A DNA stretch of 64,000 nt. Origin: Zymoseptoria tritici IPO323 (lineage: Eukaryota; Ascomycota; Dothideomycetes; Mycosphaerellales; Mycosphaerellaceae). This document shows, one piece after another, positions 43,960 to 55,325 of the stretch (within the stretch, counting starts at the first letter, position 1; every line of letters starts with the position of its first letter). Location of the stretch: assembly GCF_000219625.1 (NCBI RefSeq), contig NC_018211.1, positions 1,116,001 through 1,180,000 of the forward strand, written 5' to 3'. The notes under the pieces are model-generated. The model did no database searches, was not told where the DNA came from, and was given only the letters and a program-made list of their open reading frames with translations. Made by a program: the position numbers and the translations under genes.

Positions 43960-44299
43960 TCAGCACCCTCCACCTCCTCCGCCTCCTCCTCCACCGCCAC
44001 CACCATCGCATCCACCGCCTCCAAAACCTCCACCACCACCATCACCTCCGCCTCCAAAGAAGCCTCCACCGCCGTGATGGCCGCCGTGGTGTCCGCCAAA
44101 GAAGCCACCGCCACCATAGCCAGCTGTAGGACGTTAGCGACTTCCAGTGCCTACGTTCCTGCCCCGCCGGACTGCAAGACTAACCTGATGCTCCGCCGTC
44201 CGTATGAACGTATCCTTTGTGACCTCGTCGTTTGACTGGTCGGTATGACATGTTGGGATTATAGCTGCCAGGAGCAGGTTTTGAGCCTCCGCAACCCAT
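43960..44299 (-). CDS. MGCGGSKPA Gly-rich small protein B
   Basis: Two exons (44299-44185, 44123-43960) encode 92 aa. The start MGCGGSKPAPGSYNPNMSYR has the same myristoylation/palmitoylation signal as protein A. A basic segment (RPVKRRGHKGYVHTDGGAS) leads to a phase-1 intron. Exon 2 is almost pure glycine with GYGGGGFFGGHHGGHHGGGG, a second GGFF block, and a poly-Gly stretch between two cysteines, ending GGGC at the stop. The tail thus differs from protein A (Phe/Gly and HH pairs rather than HG repeats). No homologous family is recognised. Confidence 0.7.
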
Positions 44300-45252
44300 G
44301 ATTGTGTGAATGGGTGGTGCGGGAGAGGTGCCGTATGAGGTTGTGAAATGCTCAAGAGTCGCTGCGTGAAGAGTTCGTCGTCTTGTTCAAAGATATGGTA
44401 CAGGGAATCTTTGAGAATGTAGAAAGCAGTGCGTTGATTGTAGAAAATCAGCTTTTCAACACTCACCCGACCTCTGTACTATAACATCCTCTCAAGGCTG
44501 TGTGTGTACTCCGATCATCACATCTCTCCACATCGGTTCGAGGCTGAAGTCGTTCTGGTGGGAGGCCGCAAGGCTTGGAGCTGTCGCTTAAGCCGGAGCT
44601 CAGCACAGCCACGGGAATCCTTCTTCCAACCCATGGTCGTTCGTTCCTTCGACCGCAAGTAGGCACATGACCAGCTACGTAATGAACGTCATGATGGTGA
44701 CGATGCTCTGGTCGTGATTCGAGGCAGAGCGCCAAGAATGCAACATTTCAGTGCAAGCTTCTTGCCCAATCAATTTGTTGCGGAGTGCTGCGATTTATTA
44801 ATAATGTGAACTCGGAGGCCCACTCGCCCACCAGACCGTCGCTTGACTCCCACAAGATGATGAGAGGCAGTGCGATTCTGTCGGCGTTAGAGTCTGCATA
44901 GCCTCACGCTCTGGAAACGAGTGTGATGTACTTGATGAGCAGAGGACATCGCTGATCTGAAGAATAAGATTCATGTCAACTTCCACGAGGCCGTATGTAC
45001 ATCATAAACGCAACGCTGATGATTCGCTCCGCGCTCTCCCATGCGTATGCGAACCATGCATCTCGTCCAACCGGATATGTCGTCGTCGCGCGCGCTGAAC
45101 GCTCAATAAATCTCTCCCAAGCAAGTATAACCAAGAGAACAAAACGAGAGGTTTGAAGTGAGAAAAGGAGTCGTCAAGGTATCGAAAGTGGTGTCATTCA
45201 GGAGCAGAAGAGGCCGGTGCGGTGTGTCCTTGCGCTGCCTCAACTATCATTG
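44300..45252. other. Intergenic region upstream of MGCGGSKPA gene B
   Basis: 953 bp with no supported gene. The minus-strand ORF at 44463-44735 is His/Arg-rich by composition only. It probably contains the gene B promoter and the 3' UTR of the kinase gene. Confidence 0.4.
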
Positions 45253-46873
45253 TTATAAGCCTTGCTCGCCGGCTTTACAGAGCTTGATGCCCTTTCCCCA
45301 CTCGGAGTTGAGGACCTGGTGGGCGCTGATTCGGCGGCTGGCGTTCGGGTCGAGGATGCTATAAATGACGTTACGACAGCGAGCCTAGCGGAGAAAGTAT
45401 TAGTTGATAGATCGTTGTTAAAAATGGAAGATGGAAGCTCACCCTATGCAGTGTCTCGATCGGAGCATAGCCCTCCTCACTCTTTCTGCCGCGAATGTAG
45501 TTTTCGTAGAATTCGTCTTCATCCTTCTTGGCCACTCGCCAGAGATGTCTGCCGGTCCGCATGGCCATGTAGATGACACCGCAAGCCCAAACGTCAACTG
45601 CACGTGGGTCGAACTCCTTGTCGGTGTATTCCTCAGGAGCTATGTACGGAGCACTGCCGCAAACTCCTGCTGTCATGTGTGGTTCTGTTTCCCACGCCAT
45701 GCGGAAGCACTCGCCATTGCCAAAGTCTGTGATCTTCAGAGCTCCGTGGGTGGTGAGGAGGAGGTTCTCTGGTTTCAAGTCGCGGTGCGCGACGCCCATT
45801 TCGTGGATATATTCTACTCCGCGCATGAGCTGCGCAAAGTAGCAGTCGGCCTCGAGGACGTCCAGCTTGCCGTTTGCAAGTACCAATGAGTAGAGATCCC
45901 CGCCAGCGCAGAACTCCATGACTTCGCAGTAGTCTCCTTTTGCATCTTCGAGCAAGTCCAGAGTGTGGATGACGTTCGGGTGCCGTAGTGACGAAGAGAT
46001 GCAGAATTCCGAGTTGAGTCGTTTGCTGTACTTCTTCGAGTCCTCCTGAGGTCTTCGACGAAACTCCTTGACAGCGTAAAGTTGCTCCTGTTTTGAGTTG
46101 TTCGGGTCCGCTTTGTGAGCAATGCGCACAATTCCGAATGCGCCGCGACCGACAATTTCCTGGCATTTGCCGTATTTCTGTACCAACGATGCCGCGGCGT
46201 TAGGACCGTCCTTCTTCTCCTTGGCCAACTTGTCCTTTTCGCTCTTGATCTGGTCGACCCAGGTTGACATGAGTGACAGTGGCTGCTCGTCGTGGTGGTC
46301 CTTCTTCTTGCCTAGCATCAGATCGCGGAATATATCTGTCAACTTGTCCTGCCGTTTTGCGCCTTTGAGGTGGTGAAAGTGTTCTCCATTCTCCTCGACC
46401 CAAAATCTCCTCGATACTGCTGGTTCCTCTTTCTTCTTTGCCGCAGTCGCGTCCGATCCATTTCGCACCGATCCCATCTTCTCGATCTTCGACGAGGACC
46501 TCGAGGGTTGGTCAGGCCGAGGTTTGGCGGGATCGTTGTTCTCCTCAATCACTTCCTCGGGCAGCTTGTCGTTGGCTTCTCTGCGAGCCTCTCGGTTCGC
46601 TTCGTTGGTGTCGCGCTGAGAGAACATGCGCGAGATGCGCGAGGAGAATGTCGGCTTCTTCTGTAGCGATGGACGACTGGTCTTCTCGTCATTTGTCAGC
46701 GGCTGCTGACTGCTTTCCGATGGCGCAGCTGGCGCAGCTGGAGGCGATTGTACGGCGTCGCCGTGCTTTGAAGAGGCGAACGAGGCTGTCGATGTCGAAG
46801 GAGTCTGTAACGGCGAGGGATCCGGTCTGCCCGCCTCCCCCGCCGGCGACGTCGTATCGGCCAGGACGGCCAT
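45253..46873 (-). CDS. Hal4/Sat4-like serine/threonine kinase
   Basis: Two exons (46873-45443, 45384-45253) give 520 aa. The N-terminal ~230 residues are disordered and Ser/Pro-rich, then a kinase domain: IVGRGAFGIVRI (P-loop ~240), YAVKE (Lys269), VAHRDLKPENLLL (~361), ITDFGNGE (383-385) and APEE. The activation segment MTAGVCGSAPYIAPEEY and the DPRAVDVWACGVIYMAMRTG run place it in the fungal NPR/HAL5 family. Members such as Sat4/Hal4 stabilise K+ transporters and nutrient permeases. The second exon supplies the final helix (ILDPNASRRISAHQVLNSEW). The frame continues upstream to ATG 46990; 46873 is preferred because upstream residues look like leader sequence. Confidence 0.86.
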
Positions 46874-48619
46874 GTTTCGTTCTGCCTGTGATCCTGGGAT
46901 CCGCGGTAAGGTATCTGACGTTGCGTCAGATGCTTGGCGGTCTGGGATTCGATTGGCCTGTTGCAAGTCGCTATCGTCGCACACACGCACAACGCACGCA
47001 CGAGCGCAAGCTCACAAGCCGGGCCCGGACAGCGGCGCTGTGACGCACAAAGTGCAGCGATGTGAGCCTGCGGTGAGGAAAAGGTCGGTGAGAAGTGCCG
47101 TGGAAGGTTTTCCGGAAAGTCTGGGATGGCAGACTTGGGGGGACGGCGAAGCTTTTGCCGCCGAGGAACCCTTTGAACTTGGCGGGCGCAACAAGACTCT
47201 CAAAACGGAAGTGGTGCAAAGGTCGGCCACAAATCCACCACAAGGCGATCCGGTAGATCAAAAGGTCGCGGTTATTGCGGTGCCTAAATTGAACCTGTGT
47301 GTGTCCACCGCACGCACCGCTTCGGCTTCCGGCTCAGAGCTCCACGTCGGATCAAGTCGAAATGACGGCGGGCGCCCTCCTCCAGCAGCTGACAAACGTA
47401 AATGAAATGACAGCGTGGGCGCGAAATCGCGCAGTGCTGCTGCAGCCGCGGCTCAGCTTCCTTGTGAATCGCTTTATGCCATGTTGTGCTCGCGTTGTAG
47501 GTGTCGGAGCCGGATCGTGCGAATCGATTTGTGGGCGGAGAAGGTGAGGTCTGGAGGAAAAGATTTGTTCGCAGCAATTTCCTGTGAAAGAAGTTGTGGT
47601 GGCCGGATTGCGATTTTCTATTAGGTCATGAGCAAACCTGGTTCGCGGAGGTCTCGTCCGTTCTACGAGAAGCTCGCGATCCAGACTCAGCGAAATGGTC
47701 AGCGGTTGGGGCGCAAAGTGTGACGACAAGGCAGAGAAACTGCAGTATGATCGGTATAGGTTGATGTCGTCGGACGGGAACGAGATGGAAGAGAAAAGAC
47801 GATACGATTAATTAATTAATGAACGAAGCGGAGACAACAAGGAGCATGGGACAATAAACATAGCCGTATTTGCGACGATCCCGACATCCATTGTCATCAT
47901 TCACGGTTTCCTTTCCTCCTCTCATATTATGTCAGTGAACATCAACAACCCTGCATCGGCTCCTGTAATCTCTCTTCACAGCGTTCCCTTCGTTGTGTCA
48001 GGGCCACGTGCGAAAAGCTATCGTTCATGTGGTGCCGCGAGACGCATGCAAGGCTACTGTCTGACGCTCTCGTAAAGGAAGCTCTGGCCGGCCGACTCCT
48101 CCGGCTTTATCACCCATGTAGTGCACGCAAGCTCGCGATCGGGAAAGGTGCATAACTGTGCGCGGTAGTCGTAATTCCCTCACGCGCATCTCTCGACAGG
48201 CCATACATCATCTCATTGACAATCGTGTTGACTATGACACCCGAAGGGCCCGTTTGTTCTTGACATGCGTGCCGCGGATGAGCGATGCTGTGGTGGTGAT
48301 TCTGCATGCCGGCATTTGTCCATCTTCTTCCTGCGTAGAACCCGTCGACATAATCGTCGGACTTCCATAGTCCGAAAATCCTGGCATTCGAGGTTCTCGG
48401 GAGGTGCTGTGTCTGCTGTGCTGTTCAAAGTTCTGAGTTGGGAGGTATCTCACTCTTGCTACACATAAGGAACGCATGGCCGCCTGGCCGTTTCCGATCC
48501 TCCATTCCGTCCCTACCGGTGGTCACACCTGCGCCAACTCCGTGCATTCCTGGGTATTGTACAAAGGACTGAACATCATTCACTGATCTCTTGCCAAGCT
48601 AGATTCCGATGCCTGCCAT
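46874..48619. promoter_or_regulatory. Long upstream region of the kinase gene
   Basis: 1746 bp between the kinase ATG and the RIM1 stop. The kinase-proximal part is GC-rich with CACACGCACAACGCACGCACG; an ATTAATTAATTAAT tract lies near 47810-47823. ORFs up to 177 codons overlap on both strands but show no domain. A long 5' leader is likely. Confidence 0.4.
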
Positions 48620-49229
48620 TTACTCGCTGCCATCCGAGTCCTCTCCATCGCGGGGTCTGGAGGAAATGATCTCGAAATTGCCTAAGTGAGTCGTTAGACG
48701 GACCTGGGTCGTAGGATGGAGAGCCGCGTAGTAAGTGCTTACGTTGGAGTAAGTTCAGCGCCGTGCGCTTCTCCGGTTGCTGGTTCTTCTCCAACGGCTT
48801 GGTCTCGTATGTGTCCATGCGCGCATCTGCCTCGACGTAAAGCTGAGATCTGTTGTTCCGTCAGCTGGCACTTCTCCGAGCATTTGGCAATTCCAAGGTC
48901 GAAGACGATGCTTCTCCGCTCCCGCAAGTATTTTTGATAAGCTCAAGCACTCACCCTTTACCCAAACTAAGCAGGAGATCCTTTTGTGGCCCATCCTCCA
49001 TGAAGCAAGCCACTCTGAACCAGCTCACGCCCCGGTTGCCGTTCTCGTCTTTTGGTCCGGAAGACACACCCAGTGCGTAACGGACAATCTTCCTGCCGGT
49101 CGAGGTGTCAAACTCGTCTGGCTTATCGGCGAGACGACCGATGATCTGCATCTTCGCGAGGGGTCGAGCGGTAGTCGTGGAGAAGGCGCGGGCGGCACGA
49201 GGCGCATTCTGGCGGAAGATGGAAAGCAT
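48620..49229 (-). CDS. RIM1: Mitochondrial single-stranded DNA-binding protein
   Basis: Three exons (49229-48955, 48849-48743, 48681-48620) give 147 aa. The N-terminal presequence MLSIFRQNAPRAARAFSTTT is basic and hydroxylated, typical for mitochondrial import. The OB-fold SSB domain follows: MQIIGRLADKPDEF, IVRYALGVSS, VSWFRVACF and, after splicing, LYVEADARMDTYE. The C-terminus is acidic and Ser-rich (PRDGEDSDGSE), like bacterial SSB tails. It binds ssDNA in mtDNA replication. A longer frame to 49442 lacks a targeting pattern and is taken as 5' UTR. Confidence 0.9.
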
Positions 49230-51571
49230 TGTCGCGAGTATGTGCTTGATTTGTACAGGAGACGGGCGATGGAGAGGCTGTGTGTTGTTCAATGGGCGGA
49301 TGATGCTGATGAAGTGGGATGAGACCGATGGCGCGACCAGGAGGAAGACGAGACTTGACGCGACGCGCAGGGTTCGCGAGGAGCTAGTTCTAAAAGCTTG
49401 AATTAAATGGCCGCACGATGAGCTTACAATTTTGCCGACCAATCGTTCTATGGTGAAACATCGAATTGGTCTTGCACTTTGACGACATCTACGAAGGTCT
49501 CATTGACTTGGCCATTCGACAGGCGTACATGCTCATCTGAGGAGTTTAGACGAGCGAGGCATTATGAGAAGGAACGTTGCCAATTCCCCGACCTTCGTAA
49601 ACATCAAACACCGAGACGGCGACGACGCGATCCTGATGATCGGCAGAAAGACTGCAAAGATGCGACAGTAGATGAAGCTACACGACAACCAAGGGCTGCT
49701 CCAGCAATGACTGGATCCAAGAAATGAAGCGTCACCTGTCGCCGTTTCGCCAGCAAGCAGTTCCATGGTTTTCGACAGGGATGATTCGGACGTCAGGTAA
49801 GACTACGACAAGTCGATGCAGTACTGCTGCATCAGAAGAGAACGTAGAGGTACTCAGTTCGACCTCCTTTGTTTGTCAATCTCACTTGGAGACCACCAAG
49901 TTGCCGCCACGAATCATCGGATATGGCTCCTCACCAGCAGCAGCAAGACGATGCCAGATGATCGAAGTTCGGCTCCTCAAGAACGAAGCCTTGTGTGGAA
50001 CTAAAGAGACGTGCCAAGGGCCTCATCCAGTGATTGAGCTCTTTCAACGAGAACATCTCCGATCTCAAATGCCCACCTGCTACATTGAGCAGCTTGCCGG
50101 TAAGGTCGCAACAACCAGGTCTGTGCCGACGTTCCTGGCCCCGATGCTGGCTGATCGCTGCCGCTCTCGAATGGCAACACGGACATGAAGGTTGTCAATC
50201 CGGCTAACAGAGCTGTCAAACTCCAGATCCCACAGCTATGAAATGCACATCCTCCAATAGGTCTTCCGCAAAGGACGATGTTCAAGGGTATTGGCGATGC
50301 TTTTTGCGAGAGCCAAACATCTGGAGAATGCTGAAGTCGCTTCCACACCTTCCAATCCCAAGCCACTGCGTCAGATCGAAAGTCGGTTCCGCGATGTTGC
50401 ACGATGCAAGCTCAAAGAACGGTGAGCCACCAGTCGCTTGTTGTCGGGATGAATGCGAAAGGCTGATTTATCGAAAGTCTGGTGGAATTTCCATTGGTGG
50501 GTTGCGATTCAAGCTGCCGAAACATCCAGCCTTGACCGCCTTGCAGGAGTCTATTCCGTCCTACGCAGTTCTTCACAAGAGTCAGCGGCGGCATAGCGGC
50601 TTGCTAGTTCAGGACAGAGTCGCATGCCAAGCATAGCATCGGTGATGTGTTGTGCTTGAACTTCGATGTGTGCATGAATTGTACTCCGCACCCAGCCCCA
50701 ATGGCTACGCCGCCAGCCGCTTATCAGCTATTCTATGCCTATGTGTCGGAATTGAACTCGACGTTCACGGCTCGAGGCACCGCTCATGACGTCTGCCCAT
50801 CATAACCATCCATCTCTTCCAGCAGACCTCTTCGCGAAAGCTATCGGTTTGCGCTGCTCTAGTTCTTCTTGGGGAGATCGGCACAGTCAAACCTTCGCAA
50901 GGCCGAACCTGCACGGCATCTACCATTGCGCGATCGCTTCTCACAAGTTCCAACCACTCCACCATCAACACAACTCTAGTCCACCTCCATTCTCATTCAT
51001 CAACTCCACCCTGCGGTCGTCATCGTGGAGTCAGTAAACACAGTACCGTGGGGCAAGATCAAGCTTCCCGCCATGTCTCAGCGACAAACATGACGCAACG
51101 ACGCAAAAAAAGCCATCGACGCCGCGAAGACAAGTCCCGCGCCGAGATCTTGCGACCCAGGAAGCACGCTTCGTCCCAAAGGAGTTGTAGCTAATGCGCA
51201 TGCGGGGCGCGGCTCAACCTGCTGATTGCGCTACGACAAGAGAGTTTCGCGCAGGTGAGGGGTTGTGCATGTGCACTGCGTTGAAGCTTTCACAGTTTTG
51301 TGCAATTGCGGCACGACTGACGCAAGTGTGATTATCGTCACGACGCGGTGAACGCGGTGGGCTGCTGGGAGCTTGGGAGAGCTTGAGCTTTGAGCTCGAG
51401 AGGTTGATGGAACCTGGTTGGTATTGTGTGTTCGCTTCATTTGGGGTATCTCTAATAGTGAATAAATAAGTTATCATTAACCAGACAGCTTGTCGCGGTG
51501 CTGTAATCCTCCTATACAAGCAGCATGTCTCTGGTATCGCCGAATATCCAGTAAATTTTCGGATTTCCGTC
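49230..51571. other. Large intergenic region without a recognised gene
   Basis: 2342 bp. Plus-strand ORFs at 49724-50188 (154 codons) and 50238-50636 (132 codons) lie in a row and might be fragments of one unrecognised spliced gene, but I find no signal peptide, domain or convincing splice series. The part from 50690 on is probably the 3' region and downstream flank of the C2H2 gene. Base composition is ordinary, and there is no sign of RIP-like AT enrichment. Confidence 0.35.
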
Positions 51572-52867
51572 TCAATAAAACCGTTGTTGCAAGGACATTC
51601 CGTCCATATCAAAGCCGCTGCCACTCGACGACCCTCCGCTTGTGATGCTGTCTCGTCTCGAAGTCGTGCTGATTCTCCTGTCCTTGCCACGTCCCTTGAT
51701 GCCCTTATTGCAGTTCTTGTACAGGTTGACAAAGTACTCCCACATCTCCTTCTCCCAGCTGTCAACCACGTCGCCCTCCTGAATCGTTTCGAATCGTTGC
51801 TTCAAGCGGCGGATGGTCTCGACGTGGAACTTGTTCTGGTGTGATTTGAGGTTGCCGAGCTGTGTGAATTGTTTGTTGCAGTTGTCCAGTCTGCATGTGA
51901 AAGGCTTCGCCGCTGTGTGGACGATCTTGTGGGCTCGTACGTTGCCGTGCTGGGCAAAAGTCTTGCCGCAAATGTCGCAGTGGTATGGCCGCTCGCCGGT
52001 GTGCCTCCTCTCGTGGGTCTTGAGGTTGCCGAGTTGGCTGAATCGCTGGCCGCAGGATGGTTCTTTGCATAGGAAGGGCTTGATGCCGGTGTGGGCGCGA
52101 GTATGGATTTCTAGGTGTGTCTTCTGGTAGAAGGCTTTGCCGCAGTCGGCGACGTCGCACTGGTAGCGTTTCTTGTGCTTGTTGGCTGGTGGTTGTACGA
52201 CCCTAGGCTTTTGTCTGATTTGTTGCTCGGGTTGTGAGTCGCCGTTCTTCGATTGAATGGCACGCATCAAAGTGTCGATGTCCGTCGAGAAAACGACCGG
52301 CTTCTCCTCGAGCTCATCCGAGCCTGGAGCTGAGTCTGAGCTCGACGTATATGATTCGGCGTCAAAGAGCGACTGAGGTTGCAACGGCTCTTCCATCTTG
52401 ATGTAGGTTTCGCTGCCAGAGCTTGCCGAGCTGGTATAGCTGGTAGAGCTATTGTCGCTGCCGTAGCTATCACTTCGCATGTGGGATTGATAGAAGTGTG
52501 GCATTGGCCTGTTTATCGTTGGAGTAGCCCAAGTCATGTTGCCAAAACTTGCGTTGTTCGTAAATCCAAAGTTGTAGTCGGTCGAGAATCCAGTCTCCAT
52601 AGGCAGAGAATGCATGTCTTGCGAGGTTGGAGAGTCGTTGAAAATGTCGGTTGGCGCTATCGAATGGCATTGTACATTCATTCCAAACTTCTGCTGCTGC
52701 TCTTGCTGGAAGAATGGCATGATCATCTGAGCCGCAGCTTCGTCGGGTCGGAAAGCCATGTTGAAGGACGACATCATTCCTGCGACCTCGATGTGGTTGT
52801 ATTGAGCTTGGCTCAGTCGTCGCTGTAGCAGTTGACTAGGCTTCTTGGGCATCATTCCTTCCGCCAT
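51572..52867 (-). CDS. C2H2 zinc-finger transcription factor (Azf1-like)
   Basis: An intronless 431-aa protein. The N-terminal ~230 residues are Gln/Ser/Met-rich with acidic patches ([11 protein letters not shown]), suggesting an activation region. Four tandem C2H2 fingers follow, at about 237-259, 267-289, 297-317 and 325-348, joined by TGIKPF, TGERPY and TAAKPF linkers. Near-identical recognition segments [12 protein letters not shown] and [13 protein letters not shown] occur in fingers 2 and 4. After the fingers are [18 protein letters not shown], a conserved helical segment in this fungal group, and a Ser/Arg tail. The resemblance to Azf1-type regulators is by finger pattern only; target genes are unknown. 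Confidence 0.85.
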   Translation of the reverse strand: MAEGMMPKKPSQLLQRRLSQAQYNHIEVAGMMSSFNMAFRPDEAAAQMIMPFFQQEQQQKFGMNVQCHSIAPTDIFNDSPTSQDMHSLPMETGFSTDYNFGFTNNASFGNMTWATPTINRPMPHFYQSHMRSDSYGSDNSSTSYTSSASSGSETYIKMEEPLQPQSLFDAESYTSSSDSAPGSDELEEKPVVFSTDIDTLMRAIQSKNGDSQPEQQIRQKPRVVQPPANKHKKRYQCDVADCGKAFYQKTHLEIHTRAHTGIKPFLCKEPSCGQRFSQLGNLKTHERRHTGERPYHCDICGKTFAQHGNVRAHKIVHTAAKPFTCRLDNCNKQFTQLGNLKSHQNKFHVETIRRLKQRFETIQEGDVVDSWEKEMWEYFVNLYKNCNKGIKGRGKDRRISTTSRRDSITSGGSSSGSGFDMDGMSLQQRFY

Positions 52868-54534
52868 GGCGAGGAATGAAATGCTTGGTCGCTGTGATTG
52901 TTATGTTCGTGTGAATCTGATGTCGTTCAAGCTAGCAGTGCGAGCTTCCCAGCGACGAGACTGCAAGCTTTAATCTGATCAAGATGAGTAGTACTGGCAG
53001 CTTCCCGAGAGATGCGGCTGAAAGTTCAAAAGCTCTCAGCTATACCTCTGCTCATCGGCCGGACGGGCATGGTTGATATACAGGACTTGCCCGCATTTTC
53101 TCGATCGTCCATCCAGGATGACGGGAACTCTATGTTGACGGACCGCTCCCACCTTCAACAAAATATTGAGAAGGCACGTCTGCAGCATCGAGCAACAGCA
53201 AGCTAGGCTAGCTGCGTTGGATTGAGGTCGGCGGCACGAGTGCAGCGAATAAAGTTTAATCGGCTGGCGCGCGTGGAGAGATCGCGATTCAGTGTGGGAT
53301 CTTGGACAAGGAACACGATTCTGAGATGCACGCCCAGCGCGGCATGCTCGCCCACCTCGTGTCCAATAGATCTCTACCGTCCGTGCCGACAGCTCAGAGT
53401 TCCGCTTAGCAGGCGAGCGATGCGACGACTGATGGTGCCGACACACCAATGAGAATATCTTGTCGACTCAGCCAGCCAACGAACGCCTTCCATCGGATCG
53501 AGAATGCTGTGAGGAGACGCATGCACGTCCATAGTAGGCCGACCATTTGGACCAGGGCTGAGTGGGAGGTCAGAATAATGTCACCCATTCGGGGCCGCTG
53601 CTGCAAAGTCATGGATTGCAGGGCGTCAAGTTGGAAGTTGGACAAAATCGCGCTGGATGTGCTCGCCGGACGCACATCGCTCTATCGCAGCATCGCTGTG
53701 AGTGCCACACCTCGATGCCCACTGCTGCGCCGTACGCATAGCGCTGTAACAAGAGTCGGCTCAGGTGAGCTGCTGGTTCGGGAACATGGGAGAGGAGTCG
53801 TCTCCGTCGGCAGTAGAGCTTCGATGTCGATCTGCTCGCCTTCTGGCAACGGTAGTTCGCATGGTCCTGCCCGGCACAGGCAGCTGATGCAAGATCTCGC
53901 GATCTGATAGACGAGTCAAGGCGTGTAGACGCGAGATCACAGATCAGTTTTGGGGGCGTGTATTCAAGGTAAGGAAATCTCTACGGTTGAACATCGCTCT
54001 CGTCTCTCCCCATCTCATGCCTGTAGAGCCGCTTACATCATCAGCTTCGGAAAAATCGTCCATGTGATCAGCGCGCGGTTTGTTTCCTGCTCCCTTTCAC
54101 CATATATGCCATACATATGTGCAGAGACATGCAACCTCTGCTATTTCAACACTCGATTTCGCTGCTACAAGGCAGCACCGACATGCAGCCTGCGGCAGGA
54201 GGCCTCGACTCTCAATGCATAGCCTTGTTCTGGCGCCTGCACGACGAGCTCATAAGGCTGCGTTTGGATCGATATGATTGGAATGCCCCTTCGCACAGCC
54301 TACTCTTGCAGGTTCTCATCTATTCTGGATCGACTTTGACGAGAGACGGGAATCGGAGGCCTCCCTTTCCTTTCTACTGCAGCATATGATTGAAAAGGGA
54401 TTGTGTAGTCAGGCAAGTCATTCGACTTGATGCAGTGCACTCTCGCACCATCAAGACTCGACTATCTCATTTCTCTGCCGTTTCAATTTCTCAATACGAT
54501 GAAGAATTTCGCTGGACACACGTGATCCCTACTT
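52868..54534. other. Intergenic region upstream of the C2H2 gene, with one copy of a dispersed repeat
   Basis: 1667 bp. No gene is supported. The 53877-53935 segment recurs at 55448-55505. The minus-strand ORF 53406-53675 has hydrophobic stretches but no start context or homologue that I recognise. Confidence 0.35.
53877..53935 (+). repeat. Dispersed direct repeat, copy 1
   Basis: Shares CAGGCAGCTGATGCAAGATC and the following TCGC with copy 2 (24 nt identical). After that come gapped matches GACGAGT and GCGTGTAGA. It lies on the left side of the membrane-protein gene at 54.5-55.3 kb. Confidence 0.7.
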
Positions 54535-55325
54535 TTGACCTTGTCCAGCATCACAACGGCTTTGCTTCTGATACCTGCTATTCTTCTCGGTCTTCAAGGC
54601 TCCTCCAACATTGCTATCTCCGATCACAACATCTACCGGCGCGAGCACTCCAACAGCTTCGTTGCTGCCGAAGAGCAATGGGCCCGCGATATAACATGCT
54701 ATGCGCTACCCTATGGAGTGATCGGCTTCGTTAGCCATCTTTGGACGTATTGGACCATTGTATGTCTCTTATACTACCGCAAACCCTGGTTTCCCTTCCG
54801 CGAGATCAGCCACTCGGTGGTCGACATCCTTCTTGCAGTGATTCAGGGCCTCGGGTTTTACATTGCCTCGTGCATCGCAGGATTCGCGGGACTGGTCTCC
54901 ATGGAGGGACAAGTGGGATATATACCTGGAGTATTGATCGACAACGAAAGAGGCAGTGCCACAGGTGCCAAGTGCGAGACTATCACTCTGTTATTTGTGA
55001 GCCTCATCATCTTTGTCGCAATAGTATGGGGATTTTGCAGAATACCGGAAGACCGGAGCAGGGGCAGAAGTCATCTACATGAAGTTTTAATACGAGCCTG
55101 GGTAGCGATTATGTGGTATCTCCTGCCGGCCATGGGTTTTCTCTTCGCGCTCTACAGCGATTGGATCTTCGGAGTCATCGCCAGGGACGTCATGTGCCTG
55201 CCCTCGACACACAAAGTACTATCCTGGGTACGGTATCCACGGAGGTCGAGGCATTGTCGGACCATTCGTTGACAGGCGACTAGGTATACTTTGCGCTCAA
55301 AAGACTCCCTTTCTTCACCTCTTGA
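54535..55325 (+). CDS. Multi-pass fungal membrane protein of unknown function, 5' end unresolved
   Basis: The coding frame is clear from about 54549 to 55227. A short final exon 55284-55325, after a GTACGG..GACTAG intron, gives a C-terminus of VLSWVYFALKRLPFFTS. About five hydrophobic helices are visible, with the conserved-looking EEQWARDITCYALPYGVIGF at the first helix and HLWTYWTIVCLLYYRKPW next. No in-frame ATG exists upstream: the frame hits TGA at 54523. A 5' exon is therefore missing; one option is ATG 54431 spliced into the CAG ending at 54548, giving MHITTALLLIPAILLG, but its donor GTGCAC is weak. Function is unknown. Confidence 0.6.

Noticed and set aside
46438..47043. 201-codon plus-strand ORF over the kinase N-terminus
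   Set aside because: Antisense of the low-complexity Ser/Pro-rich kinase head; Arg-rich by composition only.
53406..53675. 89-codon minus-strand ORF with hydrophobic stretches
   Set aside because: No ATG context, no splice partners and no recognisable helix pattern; likely chance.
54522..54548. 27-nt intron joining MKNFAGHT to the membrane-protein frame
   Set aside because: The phase fits, but the length is well below the ~40-nt minimum for spliceosomal introns in fungi.
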